In this document: positions 10,801 through 20,300 of the stretch, in pieces
Position numbering within the stretch: position 1 is the stretch's first letter
Layout of the letters: each line of letters opens with the position of its first letter
From: Symsagittifera roscoffensis
Lineage: Eukaryota; Xenacoelomorpha; Acoela; Convolutidae
Direction of reading: 5' to 3'
NCBI RefSeq assembly: GCF_963678635.1
Contig: NW_026970734.1
Coordinates: 1-24,433 of the forward strand
Length of the DNA stretch: 24,433 bases
Program-made: the position numbers and the translations under genes
Notes under the pieces: model-generated
Told to the model about the DNA's origin: nothing
Database searches by the model: none
The model's input: the letters and a program-made list of their open reading frames with translations, nothing else

Positions 10801-13540
10801 AGAAACACAACCGTTGGTGAAGATTTGGTGCGTTAAGATGGAAGAAGACACACATCAGCCCAACGAGCTGAACAGTCAGATGAGAGTCATGAAGACGTAC
10901 TTGAAGGCGAGATACAGACTCTCGGACCTTCTAAGGGCGCAGAGAAATGATCGCATGACAAGCAACCTAAAAAGGTGGATAGAAAACGGTGCACCTGACA
11001 AAGGTGACCTGGAAGAAGACAGCTATAGGATCCTGAGACAATACTTCATGCAGAAGGAGGGGAGATTATATCTGAACAAGGACGGGATCGTGGCTTGCAG
11101 GAGAAGAGAAGAAGACAAGGTCTTATACAAATATAACGCGATAGTGTTGCCGCAACTCTATCAGACAGAACTATTATTCAGGTCGCATGATCAGATGGGC
11201 CATCAAGGGATCGACAAAGTGTATCAGAGGATCCTGAAGCGCTTTGAGTGGCCTGGGATGAAAAAGGCATGCGAGAAATGGGTGACAGCATGTCTGTCAT
11301 GCCAACAGGTCAAGGATCCTAGGAAGTTGCGATTTCCTTTACAATCAATAGAATCGTCTGAATTCAACGAGGTGGTGCAGATAGATCACCAGAAGATATG
11401 CATGACAGACAGCGGTTACAACCAAGTCTTGGTCATGATAGATCACTTCACGAAGTATGCAGAGGCCGTGCCCTGCATAACTGCCTCAGCGGAAGAGACA
11501 TGCGACCACCTGATCAATACGTGGATAGCAAGACACGGATGTCCAATGACGTTTCAATCGGACAATGGAACGGCTTTCGTAGGCGAGCTTACGAAAGAGC
11601 TTATGAGACGGTCACAGGTCGCTCAGGCTCACTCCACGACATACCACCCTCAGACGAATGGCTTAGTGGAAAGACAGAATAGGACGTTAGTATCGATGCT
11701 GAGAGTATACTGTTCCAGGTATATGACCGATTGGGACAGATACCTTCCACAGGTGATGGGAGCTTATAATAGCACGCAACACTCCACCACTGGAGTCAGT
11801 CCACACATGATGCTGACGGGACACGAGAAATCTTTACCCTTGACATTCTTCTACCCAGAGTATGAGGGAAAGAAAACATCCCCACAGGTCTACGTAAGGG
11901 ATGTGATCAGACGCCAACAGGAGTTGAACGACTTGTGTAGACGAAACACTCAGCAGGCACAGGCAAGGCAGAGGAAAAGATTCGACAAGAAAGCAGCTGG
12001 TGCAAAGGCTTACTCGGTGGGAGACTACGTATGGGTATTTCAGAACGTTATACCACCGAAAGGGACAAAAAAGCTTCTGAAGAAGTGGAGGGGACCCTTC
12101 ATGATTACAGAGGTGCACCAAGAGGGACGCTTTTATAGACTGAGTACTGGCCGAGCCGCCCACTACGAGAACATCAAGCCACACAATCCATCGACAGAAG
12201 ACTGGTGTATACCTGCAGACATGGAAGAAGGGGATTATCTAATGATGGATCCTGCTTGTGAGGTCAATGAAAAAGGCACCAGGGAGAAGAACGATGGAAA
12301 CGAAGTCGTAGAGGAAGGTACGGATACACCATTGGACCTGGATCCAAACGAACAGATCGAAGCGGACGATGAAACCTTGCCCTACGCAGAGGAAGATTGG
12401 CAGGATTCCGAACAGACAGAGGTTCCCAAGAACATGGAACCAGATCTTCCGTTCACGATGCAGACTCGTCAGAAAGACGGGACGAGACTAAGAAAGAAAT
12501 ACAATCCTTACGGTGACGACTTTGTAGTGGATAGGATAGATCTAAAGAAAATAGTGGAGGAAGTAGTGGGTTTAGAGGAAATAACAGTGTCACAGGACAT
12601 TGGCATAGTCGATGACCACAACGATGAGTGGGTTGACGACTGGTCGAAACCCGAGGTGGAGTTCGACGATGAGCAACAGCAGTCAAATGAACAAGACCTG
12701 ACGAACCTGCGTGTCTTAGAGTGGCTGAACGAAATGACATCAGACCCTGAAAAGACCAGCGTTACGATTCAAGACGTAGATCGCGAAAGCGCTAAATACA
12801 TTAAGACCGAACGAGATGATCCTTCCTGGGCTGCCCAGGAAGGACAACTTCTCATTCCAGCTTCTAATCTTGACTTAATACCCGGTATGCGATCGACGGG
12901 GACGCCGATGGATATTTTTGTCCGGGGAGTGGGGGTAGGACTTACCCACACTGAAAACTTGATAATAAAAAAATTGAGAATAGCAAGAGAAACAGGAAAC
13001 TTAGAAGCAGAAACAGGTGAAGAACCTAAGAAACCTGACATAGGCAGGGTAGTTGAGTCATATTTTAATTTACCAAATGAATATTCTAGTAACATAATAC
13101 TAACAGACAGTGATTTCATACTCACAAACAGAACATGTGCGGTAGCTATCACCGCAGACATGAGTTTTAGGACGGCGCTAGCGGCAGATTTTAAGAGGGA
13201 ATATAAAAACGTGGAATTCCTTTGGAAGCAAAGACCAGGGATAGGGGGCGTAGCAGCCTTACCCCCGGCGGTGTCGCAGATACCGGGAAAGTACTTATGC
13301 TTCTTGGTAACGAGGGCGACAGAGAAGCAGCACGTGGACCCAGAAAATCTAGTCTTGTCTTTGACGAGGCTGAGGGACTTCCTTGTGGAAATGGACGTGA
13401 AGGAGCTTTCGCTTCCAGTGTACGATCCAAATAGAGGAAGACTGCATCCTCGGGAATTATACGCGCTTGTACACGTGATATTCTCTGATACGAACATACA
13501 AGTGTATCTACATAAGAAATATTACTTAAGTATAGGCTGA
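4832..13540 (+). CDS. gag-pol: Gag-Pol polyprotein: Gag, protease, RT, RNase H, integrase, C-terminal macro domain
   Basis: Numbering is from the first ATG (4832, 2902 aa); the frame is open from 4640. Visible in order: coiled coil ~12-128; Ser/Gly/Arg-rich linker; retrotransposon capsid-like domain ~298-440; zinc knuckle C503-C506-H511-C516; a second knuckle C555-F558-H563-C568 with Phe for Cys; coiled coil ~640-680; aspartic protease DTGA at 862 with ILGRD ~936; RT with D1282 and YVDD (D1349, D1350); RNase H D1497, E1542, D1567, D1610; integrase H2119, H2124, C2154, C2157 and D2185, D2244, E2280 (D35E); GPF 2421-2423; then a ~450-aa extension ending in a macro-like domain ~2750-2902. There is no stop or frameshift between gag and pol. 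The protease should process the chain in the particle. All catalytic residues are present, so it looks functional. Confidence 0.95.
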   Translation: MDNGAALEEALNNIVGSLGEQNEQMSIRMSELERAVHIERESLREEINRNRQEVGRSEKRLKERTDEHMTRNLSRMTREAEQRELRLRADMEKLRIQQEQSLGSLDTKIDAMMERRTQAIMDRLDGLLSSKSGPKEGEPNSGGPNREPRVNFNEHQRRKTNGSTRGRGSSSGYATRGNTAWGPNSRASSTGNRQTSNERPTQSTHATGRSDSGNMGHTSPRRSHMGQAGNAHGDSDCRDAPHTEPSTRCEDTQAGHSRDATAMATAFEPLNRSLETFLTRLSRTNERSEKSRRVFKKPRCYKDESDGCIDTWIEVMKLHFEEEDLSERQECSALTSNLEGTALNCVMAKKQYQRDTAEKIFEILLNRFGSGVQGHQAMMRFEKRRQREDEIIDKFLDDLEMLRRRSQPDESNRRMNLVVASKFIDGVKNDELRTMLATHYTPLSTNAPTPEELRLKSKEYLLLKPPSRSGYYKNNYGNFNNGPANQGNNWYKPRDDMDKRRSCANCSSTDHHVSACPAYKQGMKAIGFSLEDEDASELEHEDFMRGVIAKFGPRCFFFNLEGHFKSDCPQFWDAVADIKHPRHEEALSGVKASKARLLNEAEARRKDKPQELAAKKMQAVTGEAREPEPATAADDFKIDYKAAAKDALNRVQQELVTIEIEQKVKLELENEKLQEQLNTFEATEFEETKTPSSLNMKLKVISGKRFGMAPQGKKIQSIISVAGHQVIRNLSEPSEFTLMHLDTYADYLRQVEPRTESRAVRALLTTGGPRIKKLHGRYLEVYGPYQIMLNVDGISIYTRTYITTDDDQMGQIYLGEEELKVRRIGHDAMMEQDAVHIGYEADVTAHLLDTNGTKIGVTGLLDTGAVVSVMPIKTWERMGFTREDLIPTNLRLAAANRGAIYVAGRTPVTVLHMGGRNLWMSFLVVENLDDADQFILGRDFVRNFDVMIDLNNGLIRIRNPDRKYVKRPINRIITDENKVPVFLDRKVKLQPGQAVVAIFRMRNLNSLSDSKQVCLVPNPNSQSSVILGRSFSVTRNGLCVSVLLNTLDTTVSIQRGKKLGYALPMRTDYEETQNLKKYSVKDCPYHANKDKILKRIDELKSIHKLFSMKSETDDGLSSCSNFPERPSSYELDSDKPVLPEIEHLKGKIGEGDFEKLRDLLNRNAEVFSKHKADIGCCNFVEHEIELEEGAVPHREGARRMTPHKSEACRAEIEMLLEYDMIEPSKSPWACGVVMAKKKGGQPRFCCDFRYLNAVTIKDAYPIPRIDESLSKLGDAKFFTTLDLGSAFWQVPLRKKDREKTGFACELGLYQWKRMPFGLCNATATFQRLMAQALTGVTKKYGNLLMCYVDDVVIATPTLEDHIDRLDEVFGCMKRAGLKCKPSKCEILRDSIKYLGRMVDRHGVRPDPEAVEAVLTWKAPRTDTQLMSFLGFANYYREFIKGYADKVYPMQKLMRNKGKKFEWNDEAQVAFENIKRELCEAPVLGMPTEKGMYVLDTDASVVAISGILHQEQEWNGGTVLRPIAYGSKVLSDTEMKYGAPKAEMFAVVTFVEKYRAYLGSAPFKLRVDNRALSWLKTYSMDQSYIGRWIVRLDGYHMIIEHRMRDKHQNADSLSKKTEFYERLEQKQANQAEVKEGFSFLDKETYEALPLTRWLDKSGHPIPGHPELPVDKAAEIKILSKEDPVPLDLLLRSNLVQQELSRMNINSLSLLDKTVQVTPQVMRMLGGLLEREVTRDDPEWTAAVASLTVSKKVKIMPSRQQHEENKRDCRTIVQQLVSSIPQEILTSTSYGQKGRESGKQKKTVTFVDRDKEGGVVKQNLLQDYLSGEKDKEKNQRSQDQHPGQGNLSGESEIDEKIPDEKQNLENKVLSGEFRWMRRKYGHDLEERAVSSTTPSTDDKSESSRMNTYSDRDSTSGSELSELAIHTLLVETRARNLDREVYQDPDSDRYLIPSERVFDNAADDLETIAVSKRSISLLPQKEVVRTDLQPFQQETQPLVKIWCVKMEEDTHQPNELNSQMRVMKTYLKARYRLSDLLRAQRNDRMTSNLKRWIENGAPDKGDLEEDSYRILRQYFMQKEGRLYLNKDGIVACRRREEDKVLYKYNAIVLPQLYQTELLFRSHDQMGHQGIDKVYQRILKRFEWPGMKKACEKWVTACLSCQQVKDPRKLRFPLQSIESSEFNEVVQIDHQKICMTDSGYNQVLVMIDHFTKYAEAVPCITASAEETCDHLINTWIARHGCPMTFQSDNGTAFVGELTKELMRRSQVAQAHSTTYHPQTNGLVERQNRTLVSMLRVYCSRYMTDWDRYLPQVMGAYNSTQHSTTGVSPHMMLTGHEKSLPLTFFYPEYEGKKTSPQVYVRDVIRRQQELNDLCRRNTQQAQARQRKRFDKKAAGAKAYSVGDYVWVFQNVIPPKGTKKLLKKWRGPFMITEVHQEGRFYRLSTGRAAHYENIKPHNPSTEDWCIPADMEEGDYLMMDPACEVNEKGTREKNDGNEVVEEGTDTPLDLDPNEQIEADDETLPYAEEDWQDSEQTEVPKNMEPDLPFTMQTRQKDGTRLRKKYNPYGDDFVVDRIDLKKIVEEVVGLEEITVSQDIGIVDDHNDEWVDDWSKPEVEFDDEQQQSNEQDLTNLRVLEWLNEMTSDPEKTSVTIQDVDRESAKYIKTERDDPSWAAQEGQLLIPASNLDLIPGMRSTGTPMDIFVRGVGVGLTHTENLIIKKLRIARETGNLEAETGEEPKKPDIGRVVESYFNLPNEYSSNIILTDSDFILTNRTCAVAITADMSFRTALAADFKREYKNVEFLWKQRPGIGGVAALPPAVSQIPGKYLCFLVTRATEKQHVDPENLVLSLTRLRDFLVEMDVKELSLPVYDPNRGRLHPRELYALVHVIFSDTNIQVYLHKKYYLSIG
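10297..10441 (+). repeat. Three copies of TTTGTCCGGGGAG spaced exactly 66 nt
   Basis: The 13-mer lies at 10297-10309, 10363-10375 and 10429-10441. In the protein each reads LSGE, at the start of diverged 22-residue units rich in Lys, Glu and Gln between RNase H and integrase. The 13-mer is kept exactly while the rest of each unit has drifted. Its TGTCCGGGGAG core is the same as the purine tract next to the 3' LTR. Confidence 0.85.
12917..12929 (+). other. Fourth internal copy of the polypurine-tract-like 13-mer
   Basis: TTTGTCCGGGGAG occurs again, but here it is read in another frame (F-V-R-G instead of L-S-G-E). Conservation of the bases in spite of the frame change points to a DNA/RNA role rather than a protein role. 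Confidence 0.75.
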
Positions 13541-13951
13541 GTGATGAGCGAGAGGGTGTTAGGCCAAAGACCGAGTTACATGTAATATGTGATATGTGTG
13601 TCATGTTGTGTTATGTTATGTTATGTTATGTGTTAGGTTATTAAGATCATGGGTAAGTAGGGGTTAGTGACCATGAACAACTAAATGACAATCTTGGGAA
13701 TAGATCCAAAGTTTGGACTGTCCAATCTTAGGTCGAATCCCAAAATTTTAGAAACCAATTGATTTTAATAAATTTTAGGATAAATATCTTTTTATCTGAA
13801 CTGTCTTTAAGCAAATTTTAACGATGTATGTTAGGGTGAAATTGACAAGTGTGACATTCGTGATTTCTTTTCTAGATCCTGATTGATCATTTAATTGCTC
13901 ACTTGAGTCAAAACTTGAAATCGAAATCAAATCAAACTTGGAAAGAACAGT
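13541..13951 (+). other. Spacer between the two giant ORFs
   Basis: 411 bp with no ORF of note. It holds four TTATG units (13611-13630), a palindrome TTGGAC-T-GTCCAA (13713-13725), and an AATAAA at 13767-13772 that might be a polyadenylation signal. An A-rich stretch precedes the next start codon. A promoter, splice acceptor or trans-splice site for the downstream ORFs could lie here, but none is clear. Confidence 0.5.
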
Positions 13952-14323
13952 ATGGACAATTTCAACCTGGATGAATTGATGGACCTGGCAGAGGCATATG
14001 TAGGACCGATGGTAGATGCGATCTATCGTCGGCTGATCGAACGAGACTTCGCTCTGGAGGACCCAGAGGTGGTCATGTTGCTGACCGCCCTGATTAACAT
14101 CTTGGGGCACGACAACCGTGGGGACCGCCCCACGGAAGTCCTGTTGATGGCAGCATATGGAGAGAGAGGAGTACTAGACCGCCCGAACATGAGAGTGATG
14201 AGGTGGAGAAACGGGGCTCTCTCAGGGAGTGACTTGGCGAATGAGCCTGGGTTGGGAAGTTCTAGGACTTACCAACCAGGTGAGATGCCAATGCCCTCTA
14301 AGCCTGCAACAAACCTGGGCTGA
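13952..14323 (+). CDS. Hypothetical 123-aa protein preceding the second giant ORF
   Basis: The start is ATG 13952 in a good Kozak-like context (A at -3, G at +4). The first ~60 residues look helical and acidic (for example MDNFNLDELMDLAEAYVG), followed by a more basic, Gly/Pro/Ser-rich tail. No domain is recognised. It ends at TGA 14321-14323, only 5 nt before the ATG of the 2857-codon ORF, which lies in the -1 frame. The tight packing suggests coupled translation (stop and restart), so the two probably share an mRNA. The arrangement repeats that of the small ORF ahead of Gag-Pol. It could also be the N-terminal part of a frameshift fusion, but I see no canonical slippery heptamer in the 22-nt overlap of open frames (14302-14323). 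Confidence 0.6.
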   Translation: MDNFNLDELMDLAEAYVGPMVDAIYRRLIERDFALEDPEVVMLLTALINILGHDNRGDRPTEVLLMAAYGERGVLDRPNMRVMRWRNGALSGSDLANEPGLGSSRTYQPGEMPMPSKPATNLG

Positions 14324-14328
14324 CGAGA

Positions 14329-17300
14329 ATGCATCGGGAGATGAACAGCGAGGCGACCTCGTCTGGTTCACCACTGAGAGTAGCTGTGCCACCAAAAGGG
14401 GCGAAAGTAACACAGAAGGTTCAGACGAACCAAACCATACAAGATCTGGACGAGATGAACGATCAGTTGAGAAGTACGAAGAAGGAGTTAGACGATATGA
14501 CGAAGACCATGCTGGCGATGGAGGAAGACCGGGACATGTGGAGAAAGTTGTTTGAAGACTGCAACAAAAAGCAGGGTCAAGAGATCGAACGCTTAAGGCA
14601 GGAATATAAAGAGCGATCGGAGCAGGTGGCGTTGACGACGTCCATTGAGAAAGTGATACCTGCAAGGGATATTCCTCGTGGGCAGTCCCCGATGGAGCTC
14701 TTGACACCTCGAGAAATGAGTCAAACAACGGAGACACGGCTTCCAGCAGAGACGAACCGAGTAACAATCCCGGATCCTAGTGACACCTTGGGTGATCCCG
14801 TCGTAGAACAGACAGTGAGAAAACTGATAGAGACCGCTGGACGATTGGTCGCTAACAAGAATGCACCAGGTTCCGGGGTGACTGCACCCTATGGAACGAT
14901 TGACAATACGGGCAGAGTACAACTCTCCCAGACAATAATCAGACAAGGGATAAGTGACGTGACGCCACTCAGGGGGAGTTCGAAGATCACAGAGAGAAAA
15001 GTAAGGAAGATGCCAGCGAAGAAAGTGTCTCGTGTAATGGACGTGCAGAAGAATAATCAATTAAAGTATAATTTCACGGGAGTTCCGGAGACAGATCCGA
15101 GAGCCTGTTTCAATCGAGCTACCTGGAGCCCGGCTGTGAACCTGCAGCAACCACCACTCGGGACATCTCACCTGATATTGGGAGACAGCTTAGTCCGAGT
15201 GCTAACGAATTTGAGGACCTCATGGGTCACCACGGTGATGGCCTTTGGAGGCGCGACAATTGCCCAATTATACCGGATGGTGGAGCTGATGAATCCCGGG
15301 AGGATACCCAGTGTGATGATATTAGTTGGGACGAATGATATCTCCAGAGGATCAGACGAGCAGGAAGCACAGTGGGAATCAATGATGGTGTGTTTGTTCA
15401 CCACTCTCTGGCAGAAGTTCAGTTGCGCGGTACTGACCGTTTGCACTGTGCCAATGAACACAAGAAGCCTGACAGTATCAGGAAGAAGGCACAACGAGGG
15501 AGTCATGAGATGGAACAACATCTTGAGAAACCTAGCAAATAGAAATGCCGGAAGAATGATCCTCATGGACATTGAACATGAATTGAGAGCCATGGATCAA
15601 GCCAGACTGACCACAGATGGCATCCACTTCGACAGTGTCGAGGGACAAGCTTGGTTGAATCGAGTCTTCCAAGAACGGTTGGACGAGTTAGAAGCAGAAC
15701 TCTCTGATACAGGAGTACTGAAGGAAGAGGGAACGGTGAATGATACGGTGATCACTACCTTTGTGCCTCCTAACCTGGAAACGCGTTTGGGTACAGTCCC
15801 AGTCGCAATAAATTACCGGCAACAAAGCTCCAGCGAATCAGGTCGAAGAACTGACGTGCAGGATCGGTTGGGAGAAGCACCGACGAGGAGGACAATTCAT
15901 CCTAGGAGAAGGATAGGACCCGTCAACCAACCAAACGAAGGAATAGCAGGCACGTCCAGATCAGACACTAGATCGGAGACAACGAGTAGCAGTCGAGAAG
16001 AGAGACCGAACAGAGGCTCATTGTTATGGTCTAGACCCATGCCGTCTCCCTGGCACATATACAAAGAAGAACTGATGAAGCTGGACCTGCAGAAAGTAAG
16101 CTTCATCGAAGATGCAAGGAGGATGCTAAATGGAGCGACGCTATCCGTCAGCAGATTATACTCAATAACCGGCGTAGACTGGTTGATAGCCGCTAGCATA
16201 AATTTCAGCTCCACGACAGCCTTAAGATTTGCTGACTTGGAAGGACTGCCCTCCAATAACACAATGGGACCTGTGAATGCAAGACCGTTGCAGGATGTCA
16301 GATTGAACCATGAGGAGAGGAATCGTGAGGAAAGGCCAGGAAGATTCCTGACGGCGAGAGCGCCAATTGGACAACACGTGAAGATATTCAAGCAACTGAC
16401 GACACCACCTAGTCATGTGAAGGAGAGAGTATACCCAAAACAAGTGAACCAAGATGGTGATGCCCAGAGATATGGCGGATTGACAGCAATAAAGAAAGAT
16501 GAGAGCGTCTTCGCCGCCTACGACAAAGCAGAAATGAGAAAGGCCAAGATCATGGTAGTAGCGAATTCAGAGTTCGTGTACACCTCTAAGTCTTTGTTTT
16601 GGCCGGACGTCATAATGCTGGCCGCAGTTGACCTAGACCTATTGCAATCAGTGTCATTGGCTATAGGGGTACAAAGGCAGACAGAAATGAACCCGATAAC
16701 GATTGTGTTTGCTGGCATCAATGACCATCTACACAGTAGAGGTTTTCTGAGCAGGCTCAGAGATCCTGCAACAGCAGAAAACGCAGTATGGTCCGCGATA
16801 AAAGACATCCTGGAGTCAATGGGTGAAGTGGTAGACGCGACAAAGGAGGGATCATTCAATAAAGTGACGTTGAGAGTGGTATTTGCGTTGTCTCCGGGAT
16901 ATGCATATCTCCCGGATGGACTGAAATTTGTGTATGCAATGGTAGCCTTACTTTCGGAGGGAAAATATGATGTGATCATATCAGCCCCGAATCGCATGAT
17001 AGAAATGGAGAACCTGAGGCCACTTAAGGCTGAACTGCCTGCAGTATGGTCAGATATCTCAAACGCGATGAGAGGGTTCAAGGACCACGCGCTACACATG
17101 TTGGTGTTGGACGAAGTGCTGGGGTTGGAACTGTCCAACTTCAGTCGGCAACTCAAACTGAAACCAGGAATAGATGACGACCATCGAGTGATTACGGCAA
17201 TGTCCAACGACTTGTGGTTCCGAGCAATGGAAGTGGCGAGTGAAGACACGAGAAGAAAGAATTCACTGGAGACGAGAGCTCATCTGGAAGCGATGGTGCT

Positions 17301-20300
17301 GAGAACCAAGCCGGAAGCAAACCAGTGGCTACACCTGAATCCGAGAGTAGCGGCATTGGGTGCAGATGCTTTTCAGCAAGGCCCAGTAATGATCACTAAG
17401 ATGTACGCCTACTTGTTGAAGGAGGTGAACCTGGCGGAAAATGCCGGAGAAAAGACAGCTGAGTTCGTGAACAGAATGTGTCAGATTACTCTGGAAACCT
17501 TCTGGACCCAGGAAGTGAAAGGAAAGGAGGGATTTGAAAGGACAGACAGCATGCTAGAAGGGTTGGGAGCCGGATGGACCGCGTCCTTCTTGGCAAAAGT
17601 CTACCCGAAAGTCTCGCACTACTTGATAAAGGAATTCCTCCAAGTGGTAGTGAAAGTATCGATAGTGGAATTAATAGCCCTGTTTGTGACATTTGGAGCG
17701 GAGAATTTCGTGAAAGGACCGGTGATACTGCTTACGGATGGAATACAGAACCTGCGACTAGATGGACTTTTGACATTGATCGCAATAACCCACGGAAACT
17801 TGGGAGGGCTGATGAAACTGGCACGTTGTCCAGAGCAGATGAAAGAGAGAGTGAGGAATCTGGATATGAAGAAATCCACAGACTCGTGGAACAAAATAAG
17901 AGACCTGAGACACACTCTTATCCAGTATCTCTTGCAGCAAAATCGCTTTGGAACCGGAGAAGACGAGACAATTGAAAGAGAGGAAGATGTTAGACGACAT
18001 GTTGGAGGCATGCCGCTGTTAACAGATTTGAGCTTAGCTATGAGAATCGATCCCTTGGCACTGATCAGAGGAGTCACGGAGTTCGTGACAGTGATCTATG
18101 GACCAGCAGTCACCTTTGCGTTCCCTGACGTTAAAGTGGAAGCATATAGGAGGTCGGTGTTGCACCTGAACCTCATATCGGCAGTGGACGGTAGTACACT
18201 GAACTGGTGTGAGCAGCACGCATTGCGAGAGCTCATGAGTGAAGATCTGTTATTTGCGAAAATATCGGAGCCAGAGATGACAGTCATCAATTTTGATGAT
18301 CACTTCTGTGACCGCATGGGAGAAGTAGAAAGAGGGCACATCGAGGTGTTTCCAAAGCTTTGGAATCTGAGGCCCTATGACAAAACGAATGGCGAAATGA
18401 CCAGAGTGCCTCGTCTCACAGCAGCGTATCACAAGGTGAGAGAAGAGACGAAGGACTTGGGCGATTACAAGAAGCTACCCGAAGCAATCCCTGAATTCCC
18501 TCTGATAAGAAGGATGTTGCTCGGAGCAGTCTCCGTAGTACAAACTCCTAGGTTGAGAGCATTCGAAACCAATGAAAGGAGAGTAGGGAATTTCTCGGCG
18601 ACGATGGATCCATACTTCGTGGGGAGAAATGCCGCCGTGTTACAGTACACACGATTTGCGTACACGGATCAAGCGACGAGAAGGCGAATAAGCAACGCCG
18701 CTACTCCCAAGCCTGAAGGATTTGATGAGGAATGGAGACGACTAGGCTCAGCTCCAATGAGGATGAGAGGCAGGACTGAATTGCCTGAAGCCTCAGTAAT
18801 CCTGACTAGTGTGAGAAAAGAGATGAAAGTTGCGGGAATATTGCAGACGAGAATTTTCCTAGCACCCTTCGGCTGCGAAGAAACTAAAGTGGTCCATGGA
18901 GAGGAGGAAGATAAATCAGCCGGTACATTGCTCATACCGAGATTCCAGGAAGAAGCTGATGATGACAAACAAGGACCATCGAACTCGAATGGGGACAAGT
19001 CAGAAGGAGATGACGGACAGGGTGGAAACCGTCAGACGGAAGAACCCATGCAACAAGATCAAGCTGGTGGGGAAGACGACAGGGCATCGACAGGAGGAAC
19101 ATCCAGCCTGGATTTCAATATCTTCAGTGATCTTGAGAATAATGCAGACACGTTGGAAACGACTGAGCCAGCGGATGAAGGCATCTCGACACTGGAACCT
19201 CCGTCAGCCTTTGAGGAGATGAAAAGGAATTTGCCGGAGAGCAGCTCTCCTGGCAATACAAGAAATAACGATCAGAGAATCCTCATGGAATCACCTCGGA
19301 GGAGAAGAATAGAGGCCTCAGCCAGAGTACCTTTCTTGGGAACGCTACCCGAAGAAGAATGGGAAGTACATCACCGAGACCACGAGAGTAGGACGGGATG
19401 TAAGCTGGACAGAGTGGCGTTCATGGAAGAGGTCTGGACTGTGATTCAGAGCTATGGGACCCAGTCCATTCTCAAAACAGGTCTCAATCAACCCTTGATG
19501 AGAGAAGTACTTGACAAGCTTGATGAGTGTGAAGGGAGACTGAGTGAGTTATTGATCGACTCAGCCACTGATGAGAGTGAAGCGAATTCTCCCATCAAGA
19601 TAACACCGCAGAACAATGAAGGAGAGGTGGTGTACCTGTCAAGGACCAGGAGAGGAACGATGCGATCGAAAATGGTGATTGATAAAATCAATGCGATGAA
19701 AATGAAGTTAGGCAGCAGAGTGATGCCGAAGAGGATTGGAAAGACGAAAGTGGATTCGGAAATATCGATGAAAGCTGGTAACTCAGCGAAAAGAAAACGA
19801 GTTGAGGAAGTCATGGATTTGGGGCAAGGTGATTACCAATTGTCTGGCACAGATAGAATATTAACTGATATAGCGATGGTGCCACCCATTCTCATGGCGG
19901 GGTTAAAGTCAACTGGTTATAAATCCAAAAGGAGTGACCGCACTCTGACTGGAGCGACTTTAGAAATGGAAATACTCAGTCAATGTGGAGAGAGTAAAAT
20001 GAGGGACTTCAAGCCATCTCCCATGAATCATGGAAAGGGAAGTGTTGCAGGACAACTAACACCAGTGGAATACAACAGACTGACAGTGTCTGAGACAGTG
20101 TCGATAGATGAACCCACCGGTGGATACATGGAGATGTTGGAATACCGAAACTCGGCTAGAGGGCATGTAATGGCCCTGGAAGAGGAAAAAGCCATGGAGG
20201 GTTATCTGGAAACAATGTTGCAAGGCACCACCCTCAAGCAGAAGGCGTACGGAACTTTGGCATCGTCTGACATACAGGCGGAGACGATCGAGCAGTTGGT

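Noticed and set aside
12000-12700. Chromodomain after integrase
   Set aside because: A GPF module is visible, but no chromodomain-like aromatic cage motif follows it.
12769-13497. 242-codon open frame on the minus strand
   Set aside because: It lies entirely inside the Gag-Pol macro-domain region in an antisense frame and shows no recognisable domain. It is a shadow ORF.
14302-14323. Canonical -1 slippery site before the second giant ORF
   Set aside because: The overlap codons (CCT GCA ACA AAC CTG GGC TGA) contain no X-XXY-YYZ heptamer in the right phase.
16518-17249. 243-codon open frame on the minus strand
   Set aside because: It is antisense to the second SGNH-like domain, with Ser-rich shadow composition and no domain.
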